A DNA stretch of 64,000 nucleotides from Paenibacillus albidus. GTDB lineage: Bacteria; Bacillota; Bacilli; Paenibacillales; Paenibacillaceae. The translations under genes were made by a program, and so were the position numbers. The DNA is taken from the NCBI RefSeq assembly GCF_014644435.1, contig NZ_BMKR01000013.1, positions 103,920 to 167,919 on the forward strand, written 5' to 3'. Shown here one piece after another: positions 33,387 to 43,224 of this stretch; the first letter of the stretch is position 1; every line of letters begins with the position of its first letter. The notes under the pieces are model-generated. The model was not told the origin of the DNA, did not search any database, and saw only the letters and a list, made by a program, of their open reading frames with translations.

Positions 33387-34013
33387 ATGAGCGTGTTGTA
33401 CGATCAAACGGTGACGAATCTCAAGAAGCCTGCAAAGTTGCTGGAACGGAGAAGAAAGTGGTCCCAAATCCGAAAAGACAAGCTATTATATTTCATGGCT
33501 GTGCCGGGGATTTTGTTCTTTCTTGTATTCCATTACGTACCGATGTACGGCATTTTGCTCGCATTTAAAAAATATAACATCTATCAAGGCTTTTTCGCCA
33601 GTGAATGGATTGGGCTGGATAATTTCAGAACGCTGTTTGGCATGTATGGATTCGACAGAGCTTTGAAAAACACCATTATCATTTCAATATACCAACTGGT
33701 GTTTGCGTTTCCTGTCCCGATTATTTTGTCGATTCTGCTGAACGAAATTCGGCATGAATTGTATAAGAAATTCGTTCAAACGTCGATTTACTTGCCTCAT
33801 TTTGTGTCATGGATTATTATTTCAGGAATTTTGTTTGCTATCTTGTCTCCATCCACCGGAGTCATCAAAGAAATCGCTGATTTTTTCGGGTATGAAGGTG
33901 TGACCGTCAACCTGCTGAGCAGCAAGGAATATTTTCGTAGTCTGCTTGTGGTGTCTAATATTGGTTGCAATGTGTTCAAGTCGCCACGGAACAACCTTGT
34001 TGTTTTCGCTTAG
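33387..34013 (+). pseudogene. Sugar ABC permease (LplB type), 3'-truncated
   Basis: The first about 190 residues are a normal LplB-type permease (HYVPMYGILLAFKKYNIYQG near 50; YLPHFVSWIIISGILFAIL near 130). After LLVVSNI the frame runs into 16 unrelated residues and a stop, so the last two helices and the EAA ATPase-contact loop are lost (full length about 310). The second permease and the binding protein that should follow are also absent, and the secreted enzyme starts 60 bp later. A deletion fused this 5' half to downstream sequence. The product cannot couple to an ATPase. Confidence 0.85.
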
Positions 34014-34020
34014 CTTTAAA

Positions 34021-34034
34021 TTGAAGCGCTTACA
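34021..34034. promoter_or_regulatory. Cre-like (CcpA) site before the 1399-residue enzyme
   Basis: TTGAAGCGCTTACA, with the core AAGCGCTTACAAT identical to the site before the permease. It fits 13 of 14 cre positions on the complement. It lies 39 bp before the gene. Confidence 0.55.
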
Positions 34035-34072
34035 ATACATGCTTGTTAATCATAAAGGAGGCTGTTTACAGT

Positions 34073-37000
34073 ATGTATAAAAAAGGGTTCTTGGGTGTGA
34101 TTGTTTATATATTTTTAGCTGCGCTGCTATTCCCAGGGCCAGCAAGTCTGGCTGTTGGCGCTGAAGATACTGGCGTACTACAATTTCAAGACGATTTTAG
34201 CGAAGGCATGTCGTTATGGAAGGGGATAAAAGGATCATGGGTTGTTGATAACGGGGCTCTTCGGGTTACCTCGTCCAGCACGAACGAAATAGAGCCGAAA
34301 GGACCGAATTCCGTTTGGCAGGATCAAATTGTTGATTTTCGAATCCAAATCGTGGAAGCGCCAGGAGGAGGTTTTACAAGAGTCTTTACAAGGTTTGTGA
34401 GCAACACCAGCAATTTGGGATTGCTGATCAGACCTTCGGGATTAAGCTATACCCTAAATGGAGCTGCGGAGTCGTACCTTTCCAGTTATACATTTACCGT
34501 GGGTACTAACTATGATGTAAAGATGATGCTATCAGGAAGTACAGCAACCATCTATGCCAAAACGGAAGGGGCATCCAATTACACGAACGTAGGGATGATT
34601 TCAGGATTGCCCGTACAAAACGGAAAGCTGAAATTCCAAACCTCTAACGACAAGGTGCTGTTGGATAATGTCAAAATATCGAATATGCAGTCTTCTGCTT
34701 TTATGGCAAATGGACGCGTGTTGTCTTCATTAAATCTGGGCAGTCAATCTGCTTTGCAGCTAATCAATACAACCGGGAAAACCGTTGTCTGGACTTCTAG
34801 TGACACGACGAGGGCACTCGTAGATGAAAATGGTGTAGTAACTGCTGTAAGCAGGGGCCTGGTAACGATTACGGCTGCTACGGCTGACCATCTGGAACAA
34901 GCCGGATTTGATATCTATGTGAAGGACCCGGTCGATCCTGCAGGGGGATTGCAGTTCCAGGACGATTTTAGTAGCGGCATGAGTTTGTGGAATGCTGTAT
35001 CCGGAGCATGGGGAATCGATCATTCGCAGCTTATTTCCCCGGCTACCTCAACCTCTTTGCTTGAGCCTAAAGGGACTGATACCAAATGGAGGAATATGAC
35101 GGTATCGATGAGGTTTAACCGACTCGCCACAAGCTCTAACGATAACTTTATTTCGATCAAATTAAGGTACGTCAGCGAAGCCGATTACACACGTTTGCTG
35201 ATCAGGGGGAGCGGATTAAGTTATATCCAAGCAGGCGGATCGGAGCAGTCTTTTTATGAAACAGCATTCAACACAGGAACGGATTATGATATCAAATTGG
35301 TTGCTCTGGATGATTTGGTGCAAGTGTATGTAAAAAAAGCAGCCGATCCTGATTACACCGTTGCGGGTGCGATTTCCAATGCTTCCTACAATTCCGGCAA
35401 GGTACAACTGACAACTTACAATGTAAAGGCTTCTTTAGATGACATTCAAATATGGAGCCATGAAAGCTCACCGTTTATTTTGGATAAAAAGTTAAGCGCT
35501 TACAATACGGGCTTTGGCGAAACACTCCAGTTGAAGAATACAACCGGGAAAAGTGTGGTGTGGAGTTCAAGCGACAACCAGGTGGCGACAGTAGATCAGA
35601 CTGGAGCTGTTACTGCGCTCGCGCGGGGACAGGCGGTCATTACCGCAGCAACCTATGACGGTCTCTATCAGGATAAGGGTGAAATCGTGGTCAAGGATCC
35701 GATTAATCCTACCGGAGTATTGCAGTTCCAGGACGATTTCAGCCATGGCATGAGTGTGTGGAAAGCTGTATACGGGACGTGGATGGTTGATCATTCCCGG
35801 CTTTCTTCGACCTCAACGGCGTCCTCTTTGATCGAATTGAAAGGGACGGAAACATCGTGGAGGAACCAAACGATTTCCATGAGGTTTAACCGTGGCGGAG
35901 ACCTGGCAGGCAACTTTATTTCTGTGAAGTTCAGGTATGTCAGTGAAGCCGACTATACACGTCTGCTGATCAGAAGTACCGGGTTAAGTTACATCAAAGC
36001 AGGCGGCACAGAGCAGCCGCTGTATACAACGACATTTAATACAGGGGAAGATTACGATATTAAACTGGTTGCTCTGGATAATTGGGTTCAGGTTTATGTG
36101 AAAAGCGCAACCGACCCTGATTATACGTATGCGGGTGCCATTTCCAATGTTTCCTATGTATTCGGCAAGGTGCAGCTGACGACGTATAATGTGAAGGCTA
36201 CTATAGATGACATACAAATATGGAACCATGAAAGCTCGCCCTTTGTCTTGAGCACCAAACTTACTGCAATCGCAAGTGGAAATAGCGAACCGCTGCAACT
36301 GACCAATACGACAGGGGAAGATGTGGTGTGGACTTCAAGCAATACTCAGGTGGCGACCGTAGACCAGACGGGAGTGGTTACAGCCATAGCGAAAGGTCAG
36401 ACAGTCGTTACCGCTGCAACGTACGACTCCTCCTTTCAGGATAAGAGCGATATCGTTGTATATGTCCAGCCTACAGGAATTGCCCTTAACAAATTGGTTG
36501 CATCTCTCTACGTTGGTGAAGCTGAGGAACTTACAGCCACGGTTAGTCCGGCGGATGCCGATAATCCGTTTACCCTATGGACTTCCAGTGACCCTTCTGT
36601 GGTGAGCTTGGTTGGAGGCTCCAGTACATCCAGAGCCATTAAAGCCCTGTCTGCAGGGACAGCGGTAATCACCGTTACTGCAGTAGACAGCGGATTCTTG
36701 GCTTCGACCCAAGTTGTTGTGAATCCGGTTCCAGAACCTACCGTATCCATGGCCGAATTCGCGATTGATCCGACTCCGAAGGCCCTGCCGCCCTATTTTC
36801 TGGGAGCACATAACGAACAACTGGTTAAGCTTGGAAAGGTAACTGACTTTCAATTGGAAAGCTTTGATAATCTGGGCATGGACCTCAAGCTTCAAAATGT
36901 TCGTGGACCCGATGGAACGGGTGCGAATTATTACTTGTACAACGAAGGCACAGTCATGAATTCAAAAGATCCGCGATACCAGCAATTCTATGGGAATCGA

Positions 37001-38272
37001 ACCGTTGGGGCGGTAGAGGGTGTGAATCTAAAGCCCGGGTACCCGGGCTTATATCTGGCGGATTCCTATCATCTCTCCAATACTTTAGAGGTTCCTTATA
37101 TCTATGTGTTGAATGTAAGCTCTCAGTCCGTGGACGAAATCTTGGCACAAGTTCAGCAGATGAAGCAGCAAACCACACAACCCATCTATGTGGAAATGGG
37201 GAACGAGCTTTACTCCATCTTGAATGATGGAAGCTTCCCGTCTGTCACTGAATATATCGCCAAATGCAAATTAATCTATCAGGGAATCAAAGACATAGAT
37301 CCAACCATTAAGATCGGGATTGTGGCTGTCGCAAAAGATTTGGAAGACCGGATAGCGGCTGATCCTAATAATCAGCCAGACCCCGATGTGGATTGGGGAG
37401 CTACGCAGGGGGGACGCGTTGCCCTATGGAATCAGACCCTAATGACGGACAGCAGTTTCTATGACGCCATCATCGTCCATGTGTATACGCCGATTCCCAA
37501 TTTATTTGATTTAACGAACAGCAAAATGATGAAATACTTGTATACGTATAATCAAAGTGCATTGGAAGGTCTGGTTACTCAGAAAAACCAATTCTCTGGC
37601 AAGGAAATATGGGTGACCGAATGGTCTTCACTTCCAACCGTCATTTTTGGCGAGAAAGATCCTAACGAAAAGGCACGCAAGCAATTTATGAAAACTCCGG
37701 CATTTGCGATGCACAATATGGAACGTGTGCTGCAAATGATCGAGTCGGGTGTTGTGACGATTTCGGGCGTACATGCGATGGTCGACCCCCAAGGGTTTGG
37801 TATCGTGCAGCAAAACGCGGGTGGAGATCTCGCTGAATTACCGAACTATTATGTATTTAAAGCTTTGGGAGATTTGCTCAACTCCAATAGCAGCTATTAC
37901 AAGCTCAATCTTGTACAAGGTAATGTTCAAAATGAAAAGCTGCGGTTCATAGCAACGGATGTCTACTATAACGTTGCTGATGTTGGTGCATGGGGATTCG
38001 GTGATGCGAGCGGCATTAAGAAGGTCATCTTTGCCAATCGGACGATGAACCCTGCCAACGTTTCCATACCCGGATGGGATCTCAAACCAAATTGGGTATA
38101 TGGGGGCTCCAATCCTTTACCTGAGTTCCTGACGAACCCGAATGCGAGTTGGTTAGACGCGCCACAAGCTAATCCATTACCAGAGACGCCATCTCCCGCT
38201 TTCACCGGAGAGATTCAATTGAAGCCTTACTCCATGACGATTGTGGATGTCATTTCACCTGTCAATCCGTAA
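34073..38272 (+). CDS. Modular secreted protein with three 257-residue repeats and a putative GH-A catalytic domain
   Basis: 1399 residues from the ATG after AAAGGAGG; the signal peptide ends near LAVGAE. Three modules start LQFQDDFS at DNA 34178, 34949 and 35720, exactly 771 bp apart. Each has a LamG/DUF1080-like beta-sandwich then a Big_2-like Ig domain (VVWTSS and GVVTA). A fourth Ig-like domain spans about 800-885. The C-terminal about 500 residues look like a GH-A barrel: candidate acid/base Glu1045 in VEMGNELYS and candidate nucleophile Glu1183 in VTEWSS. No anchoring motif is seen. I could not assign a GH family. Cre box upstream and neighbours predict a secreted polysaccharidase. Confidence 0.75.
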   Translation: MYKKGFLGVIVYIFLAALLFPGPASLAVGAEDTGVLQFQDDFSEGMSLWKGIKGSWVVDNGALRVTSSSTNEIEPKGPNSVWQDQIVDFRIQIVEAPGGGFTRVFTRFVSNTSNLGLLIRPSGLSYTLNGAAESYLSSYTFTVGTNYDVKMMLSGSTATIYAKTEGASNYTNVGMISGLPVQNGKLKFQTSNDKVLLDNVKISNMQSSAFMANGRVLSSLNLGSQSALQLINTTGKTVVWTSSDTTRALVDENGVVTAVSRGLVTITAATADHLEQAGFDIYVKDPVDPAGGLQFQDDFSSGMSLWNAVSGAWGIDHSQLISPATSTSLLEPKGTDTKWRNMTVSMRFNRLATSSNDNFISIKLRYVSEADYTRLLIRGSGLSYIQAGGSEQSFYETAFNTGTDYDIKLVALDDLVQVYVKKAADPDYTVAGAISNASYNSGKVQLTTYNVKASLDDIQIWSHESSPFILDKKLSAYNTGFGETLQLKNTTGKSVVWSSSDNQVATVDQTGAVTALARGQAVITAATYDGLYQDKGEIVVKDPINPTGVLQFQDDFSHGMSVWKAVYGTWMVDHSRLSSTSTASSLIELKGTETSWRNQTISMRFNRGGDLAGNFISVKFRYVSEADYTRLLIRSTGLSYIKAGGTEQPLYTTTFNTGEDYDIKLVALDNWVQVYVKSATDPDYTYAGAISNVSYVFGKVQLTTYNVKATIDDIQIWNHESSPFVLSTKLTAIASGNSEPLQLTNTTGEDVVWTSSNTQVATVDQTGVVTAIAKGQTVVTAATYDSSFQDKSDIVVYVQPTGIALNKLVASLYVGEAEELTATVSPADADNPFTLWTSSDPSVVSLVGGSSTSRAIKALSAGTAVITVTAVDSGFLASTQVVVNPVPEPTVSMAEFAIDPTPKALPPYFLGAHNEQLVKLGKVTDFQLESFDNLGMDLKLQNVRGPDGTGANYYLYNEGTVMNSKDPRYQQFYGNRTVGAVEGVNLKPGYPGLYLADSYHLSNTLEVPYIYVLNVSSQSVDEILAQVQQMKQQTTQPIYVEMGNELYSILNDGSFPSVTEYIAKCKLIYQGIKDIDPTIKIGIVAVAKDLEDRIAADPNNQPDPDVDWGATQGGRVALWNQTLMTDSSFYDAIIVHVYTPIPNLFDLTNSKMMKYLYTYNQSALEGLVTQKNQFSGKEIWVTEWSSLPTVIFGEKDPNEKARKQFMKTPAFAMHNMERVLQMIESGVVTISGVHAMVDPQGFGIVQQNAGGDLAELPNYYVFKALGDLLNSNSSYYKLNLVQGNVQNEKLRFIATDVYYNVADVGAWGFGDASGIKKVIFANRTMNPANVSIPGWDLKPNWVYGGSNPLPEFLTNPNASWLDAPQANPLPETPSPAFTGEIQLKPYSMTIVDVISPVNP

Positions 38273-38292
38273 TTGGCGTTTATGCGACCTTT

Positions 38293-39183
38293 CTACTCCA
38301 TCGGTTCTTTATTCCGATAATGCTGAGGTGCGACGCCTTCGATCTTTTTAAACATCCGGCTGAAGTAAAAAGGGTCTGGATATCCGACTTCACCTGCAAT
38401 CTCCTGAACACTTTTATCTGTACTGCGCAGCAGGTGTTTGGCACGTTGGGTTTTAAGCTGGTGGATGTAGTTGTGGATGTTCGTTCCAGCATATTTTTTA
38501 AACACCTGACAAAGATATTCGTAATTTCGATCCAGCAGCCGCTCTAGCGTTTCTTTGGAAATATCCGAATCGTAAAAATTGTTCAAATGATTGACCAGCT
38601 TGCGGAATGTGAGGTATGAAGTGGGGAAAGCCGTATCCAAATCGCTTTGCTTCAAAAAATCACCCGCCATAAGCCGGAGTATTTCGCCAAGCAATAAGGT
38701 GGCATGAAAACGAAAATAGCCTTTGGGTTGTTTCATTGTCTCCACCAGATCTTCAAATAAGCCAAGCAGCTTATAACGTTGTAAGGAATGAAACTGACGT
38801 GGGACGACAAGCAAATCCTCATGAAGGATATCCGTAGTTCGTAGCTCCGTCCGTTCGGCATGGACAATATTAAGCTCGGATGCCCGATCCAGCACGAATT
38901 CATTGAGACAGGGATCACAGGAAAATTGCACCCAAAAAAATTGACCCTGTTTTTCATGGGAATTCCATCCGGAATGTGTCTCCCAAGGCATCATAAGCAG
39001 TGACTCCCCAGCTTGTAAGCTCATACGTGCTTCGCCAGTCTGCAAATGTACCGTTCCGTCGGCAATAACGATTAGCTCATAATGCGGATTGTGATGCCGG
39101 CCGAAGAAATGGAGGCTATTTGCATCGAAAAGATCCGCCCATTTGACGTCTAGCGAAGATAATCGAGAAAGAGAGTAATACAT
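38293..39183 (-). CDS. AraC-family transcriptional regulator, cupin sensor
   Basis: 296 residues. The N-terminal cupin has HNPHYELIVIADGTVHLQTG near 35. The C-terminal AraC domain (about 195-290) contains VQEIAGEVGYPDPFYFSRMF and ends FKKIEGVAPQHYRN. It is convergent with the secreted enzyme and divergent from the ADP-ribosylglycohydrolase gene. It is probably a sugar-responsive activator of the ADPRH/amidohydrolase pair. The start follows GGGGGATGTC. Confidence 0.9.
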   Translation of the reverse strand: MYYSLSRLSSLDVKWADLFDANSLHFFGRHHNPHYELIVIADGTVHLQTGEARMSLQAGESLLMMPWETHSGWNSHEKQGQFFWVQFSCDPCLNEFVLDRASELNIVHAERTELRTTDILHEDLLVVPRQFHSLQRYKLLGLFEDLVETMKQPKGYFRFHATLLLGEILRLMAGDFLKQSDLDTAFPTSYLTFRKLVNHLNNFYDSDISKETLERLLDRNYEYLCQVFKKYAGTNIHNYIHQLKTQRAKHLLRSTDKSVQEIAGEVGYPDPFYFSRMFKKIEGVAPQHYRNKEPME

Positions 39184-39300
39184 GGCATGACATCCCCCGA
39201 TGTTTATTCTTATGAAAACAAAACTATGTACATGGCACTACAAAAGAACCGCTCCTATACTAAAATCATCACTATTATATCAAACAACGGAGGTTCTCAC

Positions 39301-41190
39301 ATGAATACAAGTATTTTAAACGAACAAGATTACTATCGGATTGTTTACGGAGGATGGCTGGGGAAAAATATCGGGGGAACGCTTGGAGCACCTGTCGAAG
39401 GCGTGAAAGAGCTGCTTGAATTGACCTTTTATCCAGAGTTGCCAGACGGTCCGCTAGAGAACGATGACTTGGACCTGCAATTGGTGTGGCTGCACGCCTT
39501 GGAGCAGTACGGTCCGGGATTGACCGCCCGCGAGCTTGGGCAAGAATGGTTGGAGCATATCTTTTTCCCGTTTGATGAATACGGTTATGCCCTGACGAAT
39601 CTGCGAAGAGGTCTACATGCGCCGGTTGCAGGATGGTTCAACAATCCTTTTAACAACTGTATGGGTTCACCTATTCGTTCCGAAATTTGGGCAATGGCGG
39701 CACCCGGAGCGCCGGAAACTGCGGCACATTATGCGTATCAGGATGCAATTGTAGACCATGCCGGAGGGGAAGGGGTATATGGTGAAATGTTTTTTGCCGC
39801 ATTGGAAAGCGCTATTTTCTTTGAGAAAGACCGGGATCGGTTGATTGAGATTGGAATGAGCTATATTCCTGAGGATTGCCGTACCGCCAAAGCGCTGAAA
39901 GATCTGCTCCGTTGGCATCAGGAAGGGAAGAGCTGGACCGAAACACGTTTGCTCATTCTGGAGCACCATGGTAGCGACAACTTTACAGATGCTCCACAAA
40001 ATATTGCATTTACGATCCTTGGATGGTTGTATGGTACAGATTTTGAAGACGCTATTCTGAAAGCCGTCAACTGCGGTTACGACACGGATTGTACAGCAGC
40101 AACACTGGGCGCGATACTGGGAATGCTGCTTGGACCGGAAGGCTTGCCTGCCAAATGGGTGAAGCCGGTTGGTGACCGAGTCGTTGTCAGTCCTCCGATT
40201 AAAGGATTCCCTGCGCCTAAGAATTTGGATGAGCTGACCCGCCGCACGATCCTTATGGGCAAACAGATTCTTGCCGCTTGGAATACCGGGATTATAGTGC
40301 ATCCTGACCTTCCGACTTCCTGGAACCGATTGGGGGCTGCGGGAGAAGCGGATAAAACGATCAGGGAGCTTTGGGAGCGAAAGGTGACGTCCAATCTTTA
40401 CTTGCTGCCGCAGGGAACTAAAAGCTGTCCGGATGCTGAGTTATCCATCGACTTCGGAACGGATGGCCCAGCCATCGGAGTGGGTCAAAGGAAGGTACTG
40501 CAGTTTACGTTGACGAACCGTTCGCTTACCCCAATTTATGGAAAAATCGCTTTAGATCTGCCTTCAGGATGGGAGGGGCCGACACCGCTGGAGATTAGCC
40601 TGCAGCCAGACGAATCCTTCCAGTGGGACACGGAAATCTTGGCTGGGGCGGTTGCAGCCGCAAGCCATGAGCTTGCTTTTCGCTGGACACGAAGTCATGA
40701 CCACGCGGTATGGGCTGTTCAGAAAGTAACTTTCGCATTAGTCAGCTCATCCAGATGGATGGTTTGGGGGCCAGATGGCGGAGCGGGAAAAGAGATGTAT
40801 GTCCCAGGGAATCGAGTGGAGTGGGAGAAGGCTCTTGGGTTAAACTCTGTTCGGTTGCCAGCAGACGGAGTTTACCGGGCGCAAACGACGCTCACTAACC
40901 CGGTCGAACGGAAGCTTCGACTTATTGCAGCTGCGAATAGTCCTGTAACGTTGAAGTTGAACGGACAGATCGTGATTGAGTGCAATGAAACGTTGGAATT
41001 CATGCCGGCGTATCATCGCGCGCCTCAAGAACAATGGGTGGAGTTAACGTTAGAAGCCGGAAGCCATCAGATAGAAGTAGAAGCTATCAGAAATGGCTGT
41101 CCTCTGGAGGTGTACATCTTGCCGGTAGCACTTCACGACACAACATCACCTGGTCCTTACTATTACTACACGGATATTCTGCTGGGGTGA
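39301..41190 (+). CDS. ADP-ribosylglycohydrolase-family protein with C-terminal beta-sandwich
   Basis: 629 residues from the ATG after GGAGGTTCTC; upstream in-frame codons lack support. Residues 1-330 are an ADP-ribosylglycohydrolase fold with metal ligands at DD (55-56, ENDDLDLQL) and DTD (261-263, CGYDTDCTAATLG). Residues about 395-620 form beta-rich modules, one resembling an NPCBM-associated NEW3-like domain. There is no signal peptide. Family members remove ADP-ribose from proteins or act on related N/O-glycosides; in a sugar locus the natural substrate may be a glycoside rather than ADP-ribose. The next gene starts 3 bp after the stop, so they form an operon. Confidence 0.82.
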   Translation: MNTSILNEQDYYRIVYGGWLGKNIGGTLGAPVEGVKELLELTFYPELPDGPLENDDLDLQLVWLHALEQYGPGLTARELGQEWLEHIFFPFDEYGYALTNLRRGLHAPVAGWFNNPFNNCMGSPIRSEIWAMAAPGAPETAAHYAYQDAIVDHAGGEGVYGEMFFAALESAIFFEKDRDRLIEIGMSYIPEDCRTAKALKDLLRWHQEGKSWTETRLLILEHHGSDNFTDAPQNIAFTILGWLYGTDFEDAILKAVNCGYDTDCTAATLGAILGMLLGPEGLPAKWVKPVGDRVVVSPPIKGFPAPKNLDELTRRTILMGKQILAAWNTGIIVHPDLPTSWNRLGAAGEADKTIRELWERKVTSNLYLLPQGTKSCPDAELSIDFGTDGPAIGVGQRKVLQFTLTNRSLTPIYGKIALDLPSGWEGPTPLEISLQPDESFQWDTEILAGAVAAASHELAFRWTRSHDHAVWAVQKVTFALVSSSRWMVWGPDGGAGKEMYVPGNRVEWEKALGLNSVRLPADGVYRAQTTLTNPVERKLRLIAAANSPVTLKLNGQIVIECNETLEFMPAYHRAPQEQWVELTLEAGSHQIEVEAIRNGCPLEVYILPVALHDTTSPGPYYYYTDILLG

Positions 41191-41193
41191 AAT

Positions 41194-42024
41194 ATGAGAA
41201 TCGATGCGCATCAGCATTATTGGAAAACAGAGCGTGGAGACTACGGTTGGCTGACTCCGGAACAGGGTGTTTTATATGCGGACTATTTACCCGAGCAGCT
41301 GCATGAGACGCTGGCAGTTAATCGCTTTGAACGGACGATTGTAGTGCAAGCTGCCCCCACGCTAGAGGAAACTGAATTCATGCTTTCATTGTATGAAAAG
41401 TATGACAGCATTGCCGGGGTCGTCGGCTGGCTGGATCTGGATTCGCCGGAATTTGGAGAGCAATACGCCAAATTCCGCCAACATCAAGGGTTTATCGGGT
41501 TTCGGCCGATGCTGCAGGATTTACCTGACCAATGGATTCTTCAGACTCAGGTCATGACAAATCTGGAGTTGGCAGTCAGAGATGAATGTCCGATTGATTT
41601 ACAGCTTAGGCCACGCCATCTCCCTTATATGCTGGAGGTACTACGTGTGTTTCCAAACCTCAGGGGAGTGATAAACCACGCGGCCAAACCTTTTATCGAA
41701 GAGAAATCCATGGATCCTTGGAAGATGCAAATGACCGAAATGGCTGCCTACCCTAATGTGATGTGCAAGCTGTCCGGTCTGGTCACGGAAGCGAACCAAC
41801 AAACATGGAGCTGGGAGGACTTAGTCCCCTATGTGCACCATGTCGTAGAAGTGTTTGGTACAGATCGGATCATGTTCGGGAGCGATTGGCCTGTTTGTTT
41901 AGCGACTTGCAGTTACAAAGAGGTTTATGACGCTTTGCTCAGGGCTCTCCCTCCTAACTTGTCCCAGTACGATAATGATGCCTTCTTTGGAGGCAATGCA
42001 AAACGATTTTATGATTTGCATTAA
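41194..42024 (+). CDS. Amidohydrolase-family lactonase (L-fuconolactonase/rhamnonolactonase-like)
   Basis: 276-residue TIM-barrel hydrolase of the amidohydrolase_2 group. The HxH motif is IDAHQHYW (His6, His8), the barrel-strand motif GVINHAAKP lies near 165 and FGSDWPV near 228 with the catalytic Asp. Close family members hydrolyse sugar-acid lactones such as L-fuconolactone, which would place the product in an oxidative (non-phosphorylating) sugar route. It is the second gene of the ADPRH operon, with a Shine-Dalgarno inside the end of that gene. A terminator follows at 42089. A dehydrogenase that makes the lactone is not seen in this operon. Confidence 0.85.
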   Translation: MRIDAHQHYWKTERGDYGWLTPEQGVLYADYLPEQLHETLAVNRFERTIVVQAAPTLEETEFMLSLYEKYDSIAGVVGWLDLDSPEFGEQYAKFRQHQGFIGFRPMLQDLPDQWILQTQVMTNLELAVRDECPIDLQLRPRHLPYMLEVLRVFPNLRGVINHAAKPFIEEKSMDPWKMQMTEMAAYPNVMCKLSGLVTEANQQTWSWEDLVPYVHHVVEVFGTDRIMFGSDWPVCLATCSYKEVYDALLRALPPNLSQYDNDAFFGGNAKRFYDLH

Positions 42025-42088
42025 TTGCAGACCGGTAATCGAGGGTGCCGTGATGAGATGGATAGCCGCGGAAACATCCTGAAAACAG

Positions 42089-42120
42089 GGAATTCAGCCA
42101 AGTTGGCTGGGTTCCTTTTG
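42089..42120 (+). terminator. Terminator after ADPRH/lactonase operon
   Basis: GGAATTCAGCC and GGCTGGGTTCC pair around a short loop, followed by TTTTG. Confidence 0.7.
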
Positions 42121-42525
42121 CCAAAAACTGCTGCCAACAGATGGCTTTAGAAAAGCCCGATGGACAACGGCAACAAGGACTAATAAGATTTAACTGAAGT
42201 ATTGACAAATCAGGGAGTTGGGAATCCAAAGGTCTATTCCAAAATTCTGCTTTCGCTGCTTGGTTTCGGTTTCCTCCAGGCACTACTCATGACTACTACG
42301 GACCGTACAGCCCCTATTTTCTCTATTTGGTGTATTTAGCCGGGCTAACGGACCATACCGCGCTTATTGACTCTGCACCAAGCATATTTCGGGTGAAGGG
42401 CAGTGAATAGCTGTATTGGAGTCCGATTGCTTGGCGAATACCTGCTATTTTTGATAATAAGAGCTCCTCGGTCCGTTGCAATTCGCATTGTTCTTTCATC
42501 CCTAAGACAACGATTAGATGTTTAG
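42121..42525. other. Gene-poor stretch, no assignable gene
   Basis: A stop-bounded frame at 42198-42410 reads FRFPPGTTHDYYGPYSPYFL and similar Tyr/Pro-rich sequence but lacks a start codon or ribosome site. I do not recognise it. It could be the tail of a deleted gene. Confidence 0.4.
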
Positions 42526-42966
42526 TTACACTCTTAGCTGGTACGTACGATTGCGGTGCTGTCCACTCGCGATATCCAAAAGCTGCTGTCCGACCAATTG
42601 ATGTAATATTCGCCTGGTATGTCTATCGGTAACCTTTGAGATGTTGCGCAAGTTCCAAGGGTGTGAATGCCCTGAGCAGGCGCCTTGCGAAACGCAGAGT
42701 CTCGGTCCTTGAATCTCAATCCCGCCTTTGACCCCTCCAGGAATATAAGCCAAATCCAGATAGCGGTAGCCGTTATTGAAATCGCGCACTTCCCATTCCG
42801 GAAACAGATGATCCAAATTCCCGATTGGCGGGAACCACACCGTGCGGAGAAATTCAAATGTTCCGTGACCTAATCCTTTGCCAAGCAACTCCCTTCGCCG
42901 GTGGTTACTCTCATTCTCCAGATTGCTCTTTAACCATTTCCCGTACTGCTGCTCGAATCGCGACAT
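42526..42966 (-). pseudogene. Conserved hypothetical (endonuclease-like) protein with internal deletion
   Basis: The frame stays open for 146 residues. The N-terminal 90 residues (MSRFEQQYGKWLKSNL, FLRTVWFPPIGNLDHLFPEW and GGIEIQGP) and the C-terminal 35 (TRRILHQLVGQQLLDIASGQ, a winged-helix-like tail) look like the two ends of a DUF559/PD-(D/E)XK-like Paenibacillus protein of about 220 residues. The middle appears deleted and replaced by low-similarity sequence. This reading is from memory of the family and is tentative. The protein could alternatively be an intact short hypothetical. Confidence 0.4.
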
Positions 42967-43224
42967 CGCCATGCTCCTCCTTCAATACAATGCCCTCTGA
43001 AATCGATTCAGTGGATATTGTATTTAAGCAGCCTGTGATTCCTATTATATCGCGGACTATAAAGTGAGCTCGATTTTTTATTCAGAAGTAGGGAATTTGA
43101 TCTGCTCTAGGATAGCCCGGTCCACCGGATAACTTCGTAGTAAGATTATTTACAACTTATTTGGCAGAATGGTAATGTATTTATACAGTGAGATTTAATC
43201 GGCTAAGGAGGAAAAGCGAGCGAT

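Noticed and set aside
35492..35505. Cre-like AAGCGCTTACAATA inside the 1399-residue enzyme gene
   Set aside because: It is within coding sequence 1.4 kb from the start and not in the equivalent place of the other repeats; probably chance.
42534..42857. Alternative minus-strand frame overlapping the endonuclease-like remnant
   Set aside because: The other frame carries the recognisable N- and C-terminal segments.
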